From contig CP046174.1 in NCBI GenBank assembly GCA_017161075.1, forward strand, positions 2,232,001 through 2,296,000: 64,000 nt of DNA, in the 5' to 3' direction. Of the stretch, positions 44,626 to 53,500 are shown one piece after another. A model generated the notes under the pieces. It worked only from the letters and a program-made list of their open reading frames with translations. It did no database searches and was not told the DNA's origin. The translations under genes were made by a program, and so were the position numbers. Each line of letters opens with the position of its first letter. The first letter of the stretch is position 1. The stretch comes from Erysipelotrichaceae bacterium 66202529. Lineage in GTDB: Bacteria > Bacillota_I > Bacilli_A > Erysipelotrichales > Erysipelotrichaceae.

Positions 44626-44692
44626 AGAGAAGTGTTTTAATATTTGAAGGGATGGACATCCTATGAGTAAGGTATATACAGGAGGCTGATTT

Positions 44693-46027
44693 ATGACGAC
44701 GTTTGCAATACTGATAACAAAGCTGGCCGGGGCACTGCTGCATCTGATTCACCGTGGCGGATCGCTCCCTGGACAGATCGGACTGAAGCTGTGTCCGGAT
44801 ATAGTAAAAAGACTGCGTATTGATTGTCCGCTGATTCTGGTTACCGGGACCAACGGAAAAACTTCCACCAGCAACATGATCGCGGCGATGCTGGAGCAGG
44901 AGGGCAGAAGGGTTGTAAACAATCGTAAGGGAGACAACCTGAAGGAGGGAATCACAACCGCACTGTTACTGAACACCACATTGGGAAAAAGAGTACAGGC
45001 TGATGCAATCGTATTGGAAGTTGACGAGTTGAATATTCCATTCATTATGAAAAATCTGAAAGCGGATGCACTGGTGGTGACAAATTTCTTCCGTGACCAG
45101 CTGGATCGTGCCAGAGAAATGGAGCAGCTTATTGTAAAAATTGAACAGGCGATATCTAATTTTGAGGGAACCCTGATTTTGAATGGCAATGATCCTAATG
45201 TTGTACGATTGAAGGATGCTGCACATAAGGCAAGCATGCTGAGCTTTGGTATGGAACGCTGTTCTTCCAGCAGTGAGACTACAAAGGAAGCAAGTGAAGG
45301 AAAATTCTGTCCGCGCTGCGGAAGCCGCCTGGACTATGATTTCTATCAGTATTCACATATCGGTGTATTTCATTGCAGCGGCTGTGATTTTCAGACACCG
45401 AAGCTGGATGCTGCCGGTTGTGTAATTAGTATTCCAGAGCGAACATTTGTTTATGACGGAAAGGAATTTAATGCACCGCAGGGTGGTCTGTACACAATGT
45501 ATAACTGTATGGCAGTTCTTGCGGTCGCCAAGCTGCTGTCTGTAGATACAGCATATGCGGCAGCGGCCTTCTCACATATCAAGGTTCCGGATGGACGCAA
45601 TGAGACCTTTACATATAAAGGAAGCAGCTGCATACTGAATCTGGTGAAAAATCCAACAGGGGCAAATGAGGTCATGAAGGTAATTGAAGAGGATGAGGAT
45701 GAAAAAAGTATTCTAATCATACTGAATGACAATGCACAGGATGGTACAGATGTATCCTGGATTTATGACACCTTTTTTGAAAAGCTGATGAAGGATACCA
45801 CAAAACGTATTATTGTGTCTGGAAGCCGTTGCTATGATATGGCACTGCGTTTGAAGTATGGCGGGTATACACAGCATATGGAAGTGCAGGAACAAATGAA
45901 GGAGGCTGCAGCAGCTCTTATGGAAGCTAAAGAAACAAAATATGTCATTGCGACCTATACCGCGCTACAGCCGATACGTAATATATTGCTGAGTCTCGGT
46001 GTGCAGGAAAGCAAGGAAGGTGTGTAA
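44693..46027 (+). CDS. murT: Lipid II isoglutaminyl synthase, MurT subunit
   Basis: 444 aa Mur-ligase-like enzyme that activates the D-Glu carboxyl of lipid II. The ATP site is GTNGKTS (52-58). An inserted zinc ribbon has CPRCG and CSGC pairs (about 207-230), as in other MurT proteins, and the C-terminal DUF1727 domain contains NPTGANEVM and ILNDNAQDGTDVSW. With GatD it amidates peptidoglycan stem peptides. GGAGG precedes the ATG; gatD starts 1 nt after the stop. Confidence 0.94.
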   Translation: MTTFAILITKLAGALLHLIHRGGSLPGQIGLKLCPDIVKRLRIDCPLILVTGTNGKTSTSNMIAAMLEQEGRRVVNNRKGDNLKEGITTALLLNTTLGKRVQADAIVLEVDELNIPFIMKNLKADALVVTNFFRDQLDRAREMEQLIVKIEQAISNFEGTLILNGNDPNVVRLKDAAHKASMLSFGMERCSSSSETTKEASEGKFCPRCGSRLDYDFYQYSHIGVFHCSGCDFQTPKLDAAGCVISIPERTFVYDGKEFNAPQGGLYTMYNCMAVLAVAKLLSVDTAYAAAAFSHIKVPDGRNETFTYKGSSCILNLVKNPTGANEVMKVIEEDEDEKSILIILNDNAQDGTDVSWIYDTFFEKLMKDTTKRIIVSGSRCYDMALRLKYGGYTQHMEVQEQMKEAAAALMEAKETKYVIATYTALQPIRNILLSLGVQESKEGV

Positions 46028-46028
46028 T

Positions 46029-46769
46029 ATGAAGCTGAACGTATGCTGGATGTATCATGATATTATGGATCTATATGGTGATAAGGGAAATATGATGGTT
46101 CTGCAAAAGCGCTGTGAGGACCGTGGTATTTCAATAACGATTGACACCCTAACCATCGGTGATAAGAAAGACCTTTGTGCATATGATCTCCTCTTTTTAG
46201 GCGGAGGTGCGGATAAGGAACAAATGATGCTGATAGATGATCTGCTTTCCAGAAAAGAGAATATCCAAAGGGCGATGGAGCAGGGGACCTTTGTACTGCT
46301 GATCTGCGGAGGCTATCAGCTTTTCGGTCAATACTATATCAGTGCGGATAATGAAAAAATTGAAGGCTTGAAGTTCTTTGATTATTATACAGCAACCGGC
46401 AGCAACGGTACACGCTGTATCGGTAATATAGCTATTCGCTGTAACTTGGATGGTTATGAGTTTACAGCGGTTGGTTTTGAAAATCATGGTGGACAGACAT
46501 GTAATGTCACTGCTCCGCTGGGTTCTGTAATCAGTGGCTATGGAAACAGCTTTGAGGGCGGACAGGAGGGCTTCTATAACGGAAGTGTGCTGGGAACCTA
46601 TATGCATGGCCCTCTGTTTCCAAAAAATCCGGAAATAGTAGATTTTGTGATTTATAAAAGCTTGAAAAAAAATCATCCGGATATCCGTCTGGAGGATTTA
46701 GCAGAGCTGGATGATACACTGGAGCATAAAGCGAAAGAAACAATGCTGAAACGTCTTCAGGTGCAATGA
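46029..46769 (+). CDS. gatD: Lipid II isoglutaminyl synthase, GatD glutamine amidotransferase subunit
   Basis: 246 aa class I glutaminase-like subunit that feeds ammonia to MurT. Nucleophile Cys93 is in LICGGYQLFG and the catalytic His is in GTYMHGPLFPKNPE. I chose ATG 46029, preceded by AAGGAAGGTG; the in-frame ATG at 45999 lies within murT. It closes the operon and is followed by a terminator. Confidence 0.94.
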   Translation: MKLNVCWMYHDIMDLYGDKGNMMVLQKRCEDRGISITIDTLTIGDKKDLCAYDLLFLGGGADKEQMMLIDDLLSRKENIQRAMEQGTFVLLICGGYQLFGQYYISADNEKIEGLKFFDYYTATGSNGTRCIGNIAIRCNLDGYEFTAVGFENHGGQTCNVTAPLGSVISGYGNSFEGGQEGFYNGSVLGTYMHGPLFPKNPEIVDFVIYKSLKKNHPDIRLEDLAELDDTLEHKAKETMLKRLQVQ

Positions 46770-46787
46770 TAGTTTCATTTAACGAAG

Positions 46788-46827
46788 AACAGTCAATTCT
46801 CACGGAAGTTGGCTGTTTTCTTTTCTT
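46788..46827 (+). terminator. Terminator of murT-gatD
   Basis: AACAGTCAA pairs with TTGGCTGTT (one G-U) around a 12-nt loop, followed by T-rich sequence. Confidence 0.75.
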
Positions 46828-47013
46828 CAATGACCAATCAGACCTTCACGCAAAACATTACATAATATACATTATGCGAAGTAATAACAATCATTGCATT
46901 TAATCTTCAGATCATGATCGGCATAGGTTTCTTTCATTTTTACTAAATATCTATTTCACTTTCACTAAGATTTTTCATTTGCAGTAAAAAATCCTTTTGG
47001 TTATCCTCCGCAC

Positions 47014-47202
47014 TTAATGCCTTAATTTTTTGCGCTGCTTACAACACATATAAATATCGCATACATCTATACCATCAACGTATTGTATCCAATACGGCAT
47101 CCCCTTCACGTAATTGCATCCGCCACAGGTCTCAGGATAATGCTCACATAAATCGCATTGTACTCCACAAACACTTATTGTTCTTGTCTTTATTGCTTCC
47201 AT
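47014..47202 (-). CDS. Small Cys-rich DUF3795-like protein, probably frameshifted
   Basis: 62 aa with seven Cys, starting with CGVQCDLCEHYPETCGGC, the pattern of DUF3795 proteins (putative zinc binders of unknown role). AAGGAGAG precedes the ATG. The frame closes early: in another frame the minus strand continues without a stop to TAG at 46943, giving KIKALSAEDNQKDFLLQM and so on. The two frames would join if the run of six A at 47025-47030 had one more A, giving 86 aa. So this is either a decaying gene or a true short form. It stands alone between terminators. Confidence 0.6.
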   Translation of the reverse strand: MEAIKTRTISVCGVQCDLCEHYPETCGGCNYVKGMPYWIQYVDGIDVCDIYMCCKQRKKLRH

Positions 47203-47410
47203 TGCAATCTCTCCTTTTCATGATAAACTATGTTATCTTTACAATCTAACCATAACATACATTGGCTTATTTTACCAATCATTCGTTTTTCATTCTCTCC
47301 TTTCTTCATCCATTTTTAGGTGGTTCCTCAAAGAGCATACTACCTGACTTAGTTAATTTAGATATGATATATAAGATATTATTGTTCTGTCAATATTTCA
47401 TCCGTTCATT

Positions 47411-47435
47411 AAAAAAGAATCCTCCAGGATTCTTT
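47411..47435 (-). terminator. Terminator of the YugP-type peptidase gene
   Basis: AAAGAATCCT / AGGATTCTTT on the minus strand, then six T residues, 7 nt after the stop. Confidence 0.85.
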
Positions 47436-47441
47436 CATCAA

Positions 47442-48146
47442 CTAATCATCATTTCTTCTTCCAAGCACAATCAGCAGTATACGCAGTATCTGTACGAGTG
47501 TAGAAAGCACAGCAGCAACATATGTGAAGGCTGCAGCCCGCAGCATCCCCTTTACATCGTAACGCTCACGATCGCTTATCATTCCATACATGGCAAGCTG
47601 TTTAACGGCTCGGGTGCTTGCATTGAATTCCACAGGCAGTGTGACGATTTGAAACAGCAGTATAATGCAGATCATAGCGATTCCTGCATAGAGAATCACC
47701 GGTGTGCTTGCGAACAGGAACAATCCCAGAACAAGAACAACCCATCCAAGCTGTGATGCAATATTCGCCATTGGTAACAGACGGTTTCTGAGTCCGATAG
47801 CACCATAATGCTCCTTATGCTGAATGGCATGGCCAACCTCATGCGCCGCCACACTGATCGAAGCGATGGAAGTATTGTAGTAGATATCTGGAGAAAGCCG
47901 TACAACATGATGCACAGGATCATAATGATCGGAAAGCATACCGCCCTTGGCAACCTCCACATGAATGTTTTGAAGATTATTCATATCCAGGATTCTGCGT
48001 GCAACCGTTTCTCCGGTAAGCCCGTGTTCATTGGGAATCTGTTTATATTTATGATAGGCTGCCTGTACACGGGATTGTGCAAGCATGACAACGGCAAACG
48101 CTAATATATACAAAATATACTGAGACATATAGGAGTTATTAAACAT
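47442..48146 (-). CDS. YugP-type membrane zinc metallopeptidase
   Basis: 234 aa. Hydrophobic segments lie at about 8-22, 125-150, 150-172 and 205-228, and the zinc motif HEVGH is at 102-106 with QHKEHYGAIGLRN after it. This is the DUF2268/YugP-like family of integral membrane peptidases with unknown substrate. Its neighbours (HU, spoIVA) do not indicate a role. A monocistronic gene with its own terminator. Confidence 0.85.
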   Translation of the reverse strand: MFNNSYMSQYILYILAFAVVMLAQSRVQAAYHKYKQIPNEHGLTGETVARRILDMNNLQNIHVEVAKGGMLSDHYDPVHHVVRLSPDIYYNTSIASISVAAHEVGHAIQHKEHYGAIGLRNRLLPMANIASQLGWVVLVLGLFLFASTPVILYAGIAMICIILLFQIVTLPVEFNASTRAVKQLAMYGMISDRERYDVKGMLRAAAFTYVAAVLSTLVQILRILLIVLGRRNDD

Positions 48147-48263
48147 AAGTATCCTTCCTTTTCTACATATATGTGTTAGTTATTATATCACATCTATACA
48201 GGAATTATCAGCAGGATTGCAGAAAGTTTTCTGATATGCATACATGAGCCTTACGCATGGTAA

Positions 48264-48300
48264 GAAAAAAAGGATACCTGTATGATGATTCCAGATATCC
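48264..48300 (-). terminator. Terminator of hup
   Basis: GGATATCTG pairs with CAGGTATCC (one G-U) on the minus strand, followed by seven T residues. Confidence 0.85.
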
Positions 48301-48312
48301 GTTTTGAGCCTA

Positions 48313-48597
48313 CTATTTTACTGCTTCCTTCAATGCTTTTGCAGCTTTGAATTTTGGCGCTTTTGAAGCGGCGATTTCAAGAGGTTCCTTAGTTGCAGGG
48401 TTGATTCCCATACGTGCAGGACGTTCGCTGATTTCAAATTTTCCAAAACCAGAGATATCAACTTTTCCGCCTTCAGATAAAGTCTTTGCGATTTCATCAA
48501 AAACGGTTTCAACTGCTACAGTTGCATCTTTCTTTGTCATTTCTAATTTCTCAGCAACGACTTCTACTAAAGCTTTTTTATTTAAAATTTCACTCAT
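48313..48597 (-). CDS. hup: DNA-binding protein HU
   Basis: 94 aa, the main nucleoid histone-like protein. Helical N-terminus with LNKKALVEVVAEK, the saddle sequence GGKVDISGFGKFEISERPAR and the arm GINPATKEPLEI with the intercalating Pro are all present. ATG 48597 is chosen: TGGAGGTAAT lies just upstream, while the earlier in-frame ATG has none. A well-formed promoter is 25-55 bp upstream. Confidence 0.96.
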   Translation of the reverse strand: MSEILNKKALVEVVAEKLEMTKKDATVAVETVFDEIAKTLSEGGKVDISGFGKFEISERPARMGINPATKEPLEIAASKAPKFKAAKALKEAVK

Positions 48598-48621
48598 GTT
48601 CATTACCTCCAACATAGCTAT

Positions 48622-48650
48622 ATGATACCATCTGGAAGCTCATATTTCAA
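48622..48650 (-). promoter_or_regulatory. Promoter of hup
   Basis: On the minus strand TTGAAA (48650-48645), 17 bp, TATCAT (48627-48622), with TG before the -10. Confidence 0.75.
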
Positions 48651-48661
48651 CATTTTTCTCA

Positions 48662-48720
48662 AAAAAAGATAGTTTTAAATACCCTTTGTTTTTGCGGTTT
48701 TTCAAATGTCGGTAAAACTA
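48662..48720 (-). terminator. Terminator of spoIVA
   Basis: On the minus strand TAGTTTTA (48720-48713), including the stop codon, pairs with TAAAACTA (48677-48670) and TCTTTTTTT follows. The loop is long, about 35 nt. Confidence 0.6.
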
Positions 48721-50196
48721 GAGAACAATAGCAATGACGTTGCCTTTTCCCTTGTTTACCAGCTTCGTCAGGATGTCCTGAAGTCTTGCTCTTGCGGCTT
48801 CTGGTATCATGGACAGCTTGGCATTGAGACCGTCGCGAATCAGATCCGACAGCTTTCGCCCGAAGATATCACTATCCCAGATGCTCTGGTCATCACTGCC
48901 GTCATCGCGCAGCAGATAGCGGATTAGCTCCTCACTTTGCTCCTTACTTCCGATAATCGGCTCAAAGGTGCTTTCAACATCCACCTTGATCATATGGATG
49001 CTTGGTGCTATAGCTTTCAGCTTCACACCATACCGACTGCCCTGCTTGACGACCTCTGGCTTGCTCAGCTGAATATCCTGCAGGGATGCACTCGCAAAGC
49101 CATATCCCGTCTGCTTTACCATCTTTAATGCACTTTCCACAGCATCATACTCCCGCTTTGCTTTAGTGTAATCCTGCATCAGGGAAATCAGCTCGGCTTT
49201 ATCCTTGATCTCATGACCGATAATTTCCTTGAGAATTTCGTTATATAGTCCCGGCTTCACCGTGATATCAACATTTACGATGCCCTGTCCGGTATCGATT
49301 GTCGCCAGATTGCTGCCATCGATATATTCATTTTCATTTAATACATCTGTGATATTTTCAACCTCACGAAGCCGATCCACACTGGACATGCTTTCCTGAA
49401 TCGTATCATGAAAACTTTTCTTCAGCCAGTGATCATCACTTAATACGGCGATCCACTGCGGCATATTGATATTGATTTCAGATACCGGGAATTCATATAA
49501 TGCCTCTCTTAAAATATCGTGCACATCTTCTTCACTCATATGGTTGACGGCAATAGCCAGAACCGGTACCTCATATTTTTCCTTCAGCTTATCCACTACC
49601 GCCTTACAGGCAGGGGCATTTACATCGGCGCTGTTGACGACAACGATAAACGGCTTTCCAATAGCCTTTAATTCATCAATGACCTCCGCCTCTGCTTCGA
49701 TATATGCCTCTCTGGAAAGATCGGATATCGTTCCATCTGTCGTAACGACAATACCGATCGTGGAATGATCCTGAATAACCTTCTGTGTTCCTGTCTTGGC
49801 AGCTTCATTAAAAGGTACAGGCTCATCATTCCATGGTGTGCGTACCATACGGATACCATCTTCATCCTTATAGCCCTTTGCCTCCGGAATGACGTAGCCT
49901 ACACAGTCCACCAGACGGACATTGACGGTAAACCCGTCATCAAATTCGATGGTTGCGGCATTATTCGGCACAAATTTCGGTTCGGTGGTCATAATTGTTT
50001 TACCGACTCCTGCCTGCGGCAGTTCGTCAATCATGCGTGATTTTTCAAATTCATCACTGACATATGGAATAACAGCCTTTTCCATAAACTCCTTGATGAA
50101 CGTTGATTTGCCGACGCGTACAGGACCCACGATCCCTAAGTATATATCGCCACCGCATCTTTGTGCTATATTCTTTAAAATCTCTGTGGTATTCAT
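48718..50196 (-). CDS. spoIVA: Stage IV sporulation protein A
   Basis: 492 aa, exactly the length of the Bacillus protein. It is the ATPase that polymerises on the forespore surface as the base of the spore coat. The P-loop is GPVRVGKST (about 25-33), followed by VRLVDCVGYVIPEAKG and TTDGTISDLSREAY; the end GKGNVIAIVL resembles the family's hydrophobic tail. ATG 50196 is chosen, 7 nt after GGGAGG. A sigma-E-like promoter lies just upstream. Confidence 0.96.
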   Translation of the reverse strand: MNTTEILKNIAQRCGGDIYLGIVGPVRVGKSTFIKEFMEKAVIPYVSDEFEKSRMIDELPQAGVGKTIMTTEPKFVPNNAATIEFDDGFTVNVRLVDCVGYVIPEAKGYKDEDGIRMVRTPWNDEPVPFNEAAKTGTQKVIQDHSTIGIVVTTDGTISDLSREAYIEAEAEVIDELKAIGKPFIVVVNSADVNAPACKAVVDKLKEKYEVPVLAIAVNHMSEEDVHDILREALYEFPVSEININMPQWIAVLSDDHWLKKSFHDTIQESMSSVDRLREVENITDVLNENEYIDGSNLATIDTGQGIVNVDITVKPGLYNEILKEIIGHEIKDKAELISLMQDYTKAKREYDAVESALKMVKQTGYGFASASLQDIQLSKPEVVKQGSRYGVKLKAIAPSIHMIKVDVESTFEPIIGSKEQSEELIRYLLRDDGSDDQSIWDSDIFGRKLSDLIRDGLNAKLSMIPEAARARLQDILTKLVNKGKGNVIAIVL

Positions 50197-50221
50197 TGTT
50201 TGTCCTCCCTTAGTCATTCTA

Positions 50222-50251
50222 AACTTATGATAAAAAGAAGCACTTTATGAC
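50222..50251 (-). promoter_or_regulatory. Candidate sigma-E promoter of spoIVA
   Basis: On the minus strand GTCATAAA, 14 bp, CATAAGTT. This matches the Bacillus sigma-E pattern (-35 near KMATATT, -10 near CATAnAnT) in spacing and most bases; spoIVA is sigma-E dependent in Bacillus. An inverted repeat TTAGTCAT / ATGACTAA overlaps it. Confidence 0.5.
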
Positions 50252-50274
50252 TAAACAGACAAAAGAAGAAAAAG

Positions 50275-50299
50275 AAAAAACAGACGATTTCATCTGTTT
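50275..50299 (-). terminator. Terminator of the Bfd-like gene
   Basis: AAACAGA / TCTGTTT on the minus strand with a T-run, overlapping the end of the gene. Confidence 0.75.
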
Positions 50300-50472
50300 C
50301 TCAGTAATTGATCAACAACGGATTCCAATACATCATTACAGGCTCCGCAAACAGTTCCTGCTCCGGTTGCATCCTGCACCTCCTGAAAGCTGTTCGCCCC
50401 TGCCTCAATCGCTGTTTTAATGTCCCGTACAGAAACACTCATACAGGTACATACGATATCTTCATCATGCAT
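50290..50472 (-). CDS. Bfd-like [2Fe-2S]-binding protein
   Basis: 60 aa. The cluster ligands are Cys8, Cys10, Cys42 and Cys45 (C-x-C ... C-x2-C) in the BFD-like fold, as in bacterioferritin-associated ferredoxin and NifU/NirB segments. The ATG at 50472 is chosen after GTGAGGTG; an earlier in-frame ATG would add 18 residues unlike the family. It may move iron or electrons, but no bacterioferritin gene is nearby. Confidence 0.85.
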   Translation of the reverse strand: MHDEDIVCTCMSVSVRDIKTAIEAGANSFQEVQDATGAGTVCGACNDVLESVVDQLLRNR

Positions 50473-50650
50473 ATAGTTACACCTCACTGTAACATAGCAT
50501 ACCCCGATGTATAAGGGGTTATACATTCTTTTAAAAGCAGGTGTATTCCATATACGAGCTCGGATGAGGATGCTTTACAAAAAAAATACGACAGCTAAAC
50601 ACAAACCAGAGGATACAGAACAGAATTATCGCATAATAATATCGCATAAT

Positions 50651-50692
50651 AAAAGGAAGAACCGCTTCCTGTAAAGGCAGTTGTTCCTCCAA
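50651..50692 (-). terminator. Terminator of prfC
   Basis: GGAGGAAC pairs with GTTCTTCC (one G-U) on the minus strand, then TTTT. Confidence 0.65.
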
Positions 50693-50728
50693 TATGATTT
50701 TCAGCTTTTATGCTTTGTGCTACAGCAG

Positions 50729-52321
50729 TTATTCTGCAGTTCCCACATCACTCAGGGTCAGTCCCTTATTCTGTTCCAGCGCCCATTTAATTCCCCAGTT
50801 ATTCATGAATATAATCAGATTTCTTCCCTTCAGATCACGTACCCGCTTGGAATCACTGGTTAGATTGAGCGTATTAGGATCAATGCTTTGATCATCTATC
50901 CAGCGGACACATTGAAACGGCAGAATTTCCAGCTTGATGTCTACATTGTATTCACTCTTCAGGCGTTGCTCCAGTACATCAAACTGCAGGACACCGACAC
51001 CGCCGACGATAATTTCCTCCATACCGATATTGATTTCCTGAAATACCTGAATCGCACCCTCCTGTGCTATCTGGGTGATTCCCTTTGTGAACTGCTTGCG
51101 CTTCATTGTGTCTCGTTGTGTAACTCTGGCAAAATGCTCCGGGGCAAAGGTTGGTATTTTTTTGAATTCAAATTTCATTGTAGGATCACACAGGGTATCA
51201 CCGATCGAGAAGATACCGGGATCAAAAACACCAATGACATCACCGGCATATGCCTCCTCGACGATTTCGCGATCCTGTGCCATGAACTGCTGGGGCTGTG
51301 AAAGCTTGATTTTGCGGTTTTGCTGCATATGCATCACTTCCATCCCCTTCTCAAAGCGTCCGGAACAAATACGCATGAAGGCGATACGGTCACGATGCGC
51401 CTTGTTCATGTTTGCCTGGATTTTAAAGACAAAGGCAGAGAAGCGCTCATCCATCGGATTGATTTCCCCCTGTGAGGATTCTCTTGGCAGCGGTGAGGTT
51501 GTCATATCAAGAAAATGAGAGAGGAACGGCTCTACACCGAAATTGGTTAAAGCACTTCCAAAGAATACCGGTGTCAGCTCTCCCTTTGAAACCAGCTCCT
51601 GATCAAATTCCGTACTGGCAATATCGAGCAGCTCACTATCCTCACGCAGCTGTTCAAAAAAATGATCTCCCAAAACCGTACGGAAGGTTTCATCCTGCAA
51701 TGTCCCCTCGCTTACCTCCGCAGCCTTTTGTCCGTGATCCCCGCCATGAAAGGCGATGATACGGTGATGATCCCGTTCATAAACACCCTTGAATTCCTTA
51801 CCGGAACCGATGGGCCAGTTCATAGCATAGGTGGAAATACCCAATTCACTTTCAATATGCTCCAGCAGCTCAAAGGGGTTCATGGCAGCACGATCCATTT
51901 TATTGATAAACGTAAATACCGGAATCTTACGCAGCAGGCAAACCTTGAACAGCTTCTTCGTCTGTGCCTCGACACCCTTGGATGCATCAATCACCATAAC
52001 GGCAGAATCCGCAGCCATCAGAGTTCGATAGGTATCCTCGGAAAAATCCTGATGGCCCGGAGTATCCAGAATATTGATACAGAAATCCTTGTATTCAAAC
52101 TGCAGTACCGAGCTGGTAACTGAGATCCCTCTTTGCTTTTCGATTTCCATCCAGTCGCTGACCGCATGCTTGTTTGCTTTCTTTCCCTTTACACTTCCTG
52201 CGGAAAGAATTGCACCTCCATACAGCAGCAGCTTTTCCGTCAGCGTGGTTTTTCCGGCATCCGGATGTGATATGATGGCGAAGGTTCTCCGCCTTTGTAT
52301 TTCATTGACATAATTCGTCAT
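50729..52321 (-). CDS. prfC: Peptide chain release factor 3
   Basis: 530 aa translational GTPase that recycles RF1/RF2 from the ribosome. G1 is SHPDAGKTTLTE (about 18-29), with KGKKANKHAVSDWMEIEKQRGISV, the G3 region ILDTPGHQDFSEDTYR and G4 NKMDR; the C-terminal end carries ENQGLTLSDV-like sequence typical of RF3. AGGAGG precedes the ATG. Not every Firmicute keeps prfC. It forms a single-gene unit. Confidence 0.95.
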   Translation of the reverse strand: MTNYVNEIQRRRTFAIISHPDAGKTTLTEKLLLYGGAILSAGSVKGKKANKHAVSDWMEIEKQRGISVTSSVLQFEYKDFCINILDTPGHQDFSEDTYRTLMAADSAVMVIDASKGVEAQTKKLFKVCLLRKIPVFTFINKMDRAAMNPFELLEHIESELGISTYAMNWPIGSGKEFKGVYERDHHRIIAFHGGDHGQKAAEVSEGTLQDETFRTVLGDHFFEQLREDSELLDIASTEFDQELVSKGELTPVFFGSALTNFGVEPFLSHFLDMTTSPLPRESSQGEINPMDERFSAFVFKIQANMNKAHRDRIAFMRICSGRFEKGMEVMHMQQNRKIKLSQPQQFMAQDREIVEEAYAGDVIGVFDPGIFSIGDTLCDPTMKFEFKKIPTFAPEHFARVTQRDTMKRKQFTKGITQIAQEGAIQVFQEINIGMEEIIVGGVGVLQFDVLEQRLKSEYNVDIKLEILPFQCVRWIDDQSIDPNTLNLTSDSKRVRDLKGRNLIIFMNNWGIKWALEQNKGLTLSDVGTAE

Positions 52322-52468
52322 ACAGCTTCCTCCTATGGTTCTATATTTGTAAATATACTCGTATCATTTTTATATAAAACATCCTCATCTACATGGTGAT
52401 TCCTCCAATACGGTTAGATGACTAGCGTTTTTTATTATAGCATACCCCCTGCTTAAAATCCATAAAAC

Positions 52469-52498
52469 CAAAAAAAATGACGCCTTTTCAGCATCATT
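52469..52498 (-). terminator. Terminator of the cmk-der-gpsA operon
   Basis: AATGATGC pairs with GCGTCATT (one G-U) on the minus strand with a long T-run; the stem overlaps the gpsA stop codon. Confidence 0.8.
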
Positions 52499-53495
52499 CC
52501 TTCATTTCATGTTTTAAATCACGCAGCATCAGATCTCTTGCGGATTGCTGTGGATTTTTATCCTCATATAATACCCGGTAGATTTCCTCAATAATCGGCA
52601 TGTCGATCTGCTTTTCTTTTGCGACCTCGTAAACTACCTTTGCCGTTCGTACACCTTCTACTGTCCTGGTGTTATTTTCCCAGAAATAGCGTGCACTGTT
52701 ATGAGTGCCGATTTCATAACCGGCCTGAAAGTTGCGGGAGTGTACACTGGTGCAGGTGACAATAAGATCACCGATTCCGGTCAGCCCCATAAAGGTCTCC
52801 CTTCGTCCACCCATTGCGACACCATAGCGGATCATTTCCGCAAGACCCCGTGTTATAAGGGCAGCCTTGGTATTATCACCATAACCGACGCCGCTTAGAA
52901 CACCGCTCGCAACAGCGATTGCATTTTTTAATGCCACGCCAATCTCGCTTCCGATTTCATCATCCTGCCGATATACACGTAGGTATTCATTGGAAAACAG
53001 CTCCTGCACAATACCTGCAGCCGCTTCCGACAGAGATACCGCACAGATGGTTGTCAGCATCCGCAAAACAACCTCCTCCGCATGGCTGGGTCCGATTAAG
53101 GATACGACACTTTTCAGCTTATTGGCAGGGAGAAAGCGTCGAATGACATTGGACATACGCTCGTTCGTATCCGGATGAAAGCCCTTTGAGGTATTGACGA
53201 CAATCACCGGCTTTTCTACCAGCGCACCGATTTTCACACACATTTCTTCCACTGCTATGGTTGGTACGGATAATACAATCAGATCCGCATCCCGAACAGC
53301 CGTAAGGTCTGTTGTTGCCTTCAGTTGCTCATGCAGCGTCACCTTGGGAAAAAAACGGGAGTTTTGATGATGAAGATTGATATCGTCAATTTCCGCTGGA
53401 TTCTTACCCCAAAGGATCACATCTCTTGCATTATCAACAAGTACCTGTGCAAGTGCAGTTCCCCAGCTTCCGCTTCCGATTACTACCGTTTTCAA
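52494..53495 (-). CDS. gpsA: Glycerol-3-phosphate dehydrogenase [NAD(P)+]
   Basis: 333 aa from TTG 53495. It makes sn-glycerol 3-phosphate for phospholipids. The nucleotide site GSGSWGTALAQ starts at residue 7; LSVPTIAVEEM, IGPSHAEEV, KNAIAVASGVLSGVGYGDNTKAALITRGLAEM (catalytic Lys) and GLTGIGDLIVTCTS follow. The start is chosen because AGGTGATC, an 8-nt match to the 16S tail, lies 6-7 nt upstream; a GTG at 53504 falls in that element. It begins 5 nt after the der stop, and the same order der-gpsA is common in Firmicutes. Confidence 0.95.
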   Translation of the reverse strand: MKTVVIGSGSWGTALAQVLVDNARDVILWGKNPAEIDDINLHHQNSRFFPKVTLHEQLKATTDLTAVRDADLIVLSVPTIAVEEMCVKIGALVEKPVIVVNTSKGFHPDTNERMSNVIRRFLPANKLKSVVSLIGPSHAEEVVLRMLTTICAVSLSEAAAGIVQELFSNEYLRVYRQDDEIGSEIGVALKNAIAVASGVLSGVGYGDNTKAALITRGLAEMIRYGVAMGGRRETFMGLTGIGDLIVTCTSVHSRNFQAGYEIGTHNSARYFWENNTRTVEGVRTAKVVYEVAKEKQIDMPIIEEIYRVLYEDKNPQQSARDLMLRDLKHEMKE

Positions 53496-53500
53496 GTTGA

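Noticed and set aside
47262..47756. 164-codon open frame on the plus strand
   Set aside because: Overlaps the YugP-type peptidase gene in antisense; the HEVGH-containing frame is clearly the real one.
50628..50655. Short tandem repeat of about 13 bp (ATCGCATAATA twice)
   Set aside because: Two copies only, next to the prfC terminator; too little to interpret.
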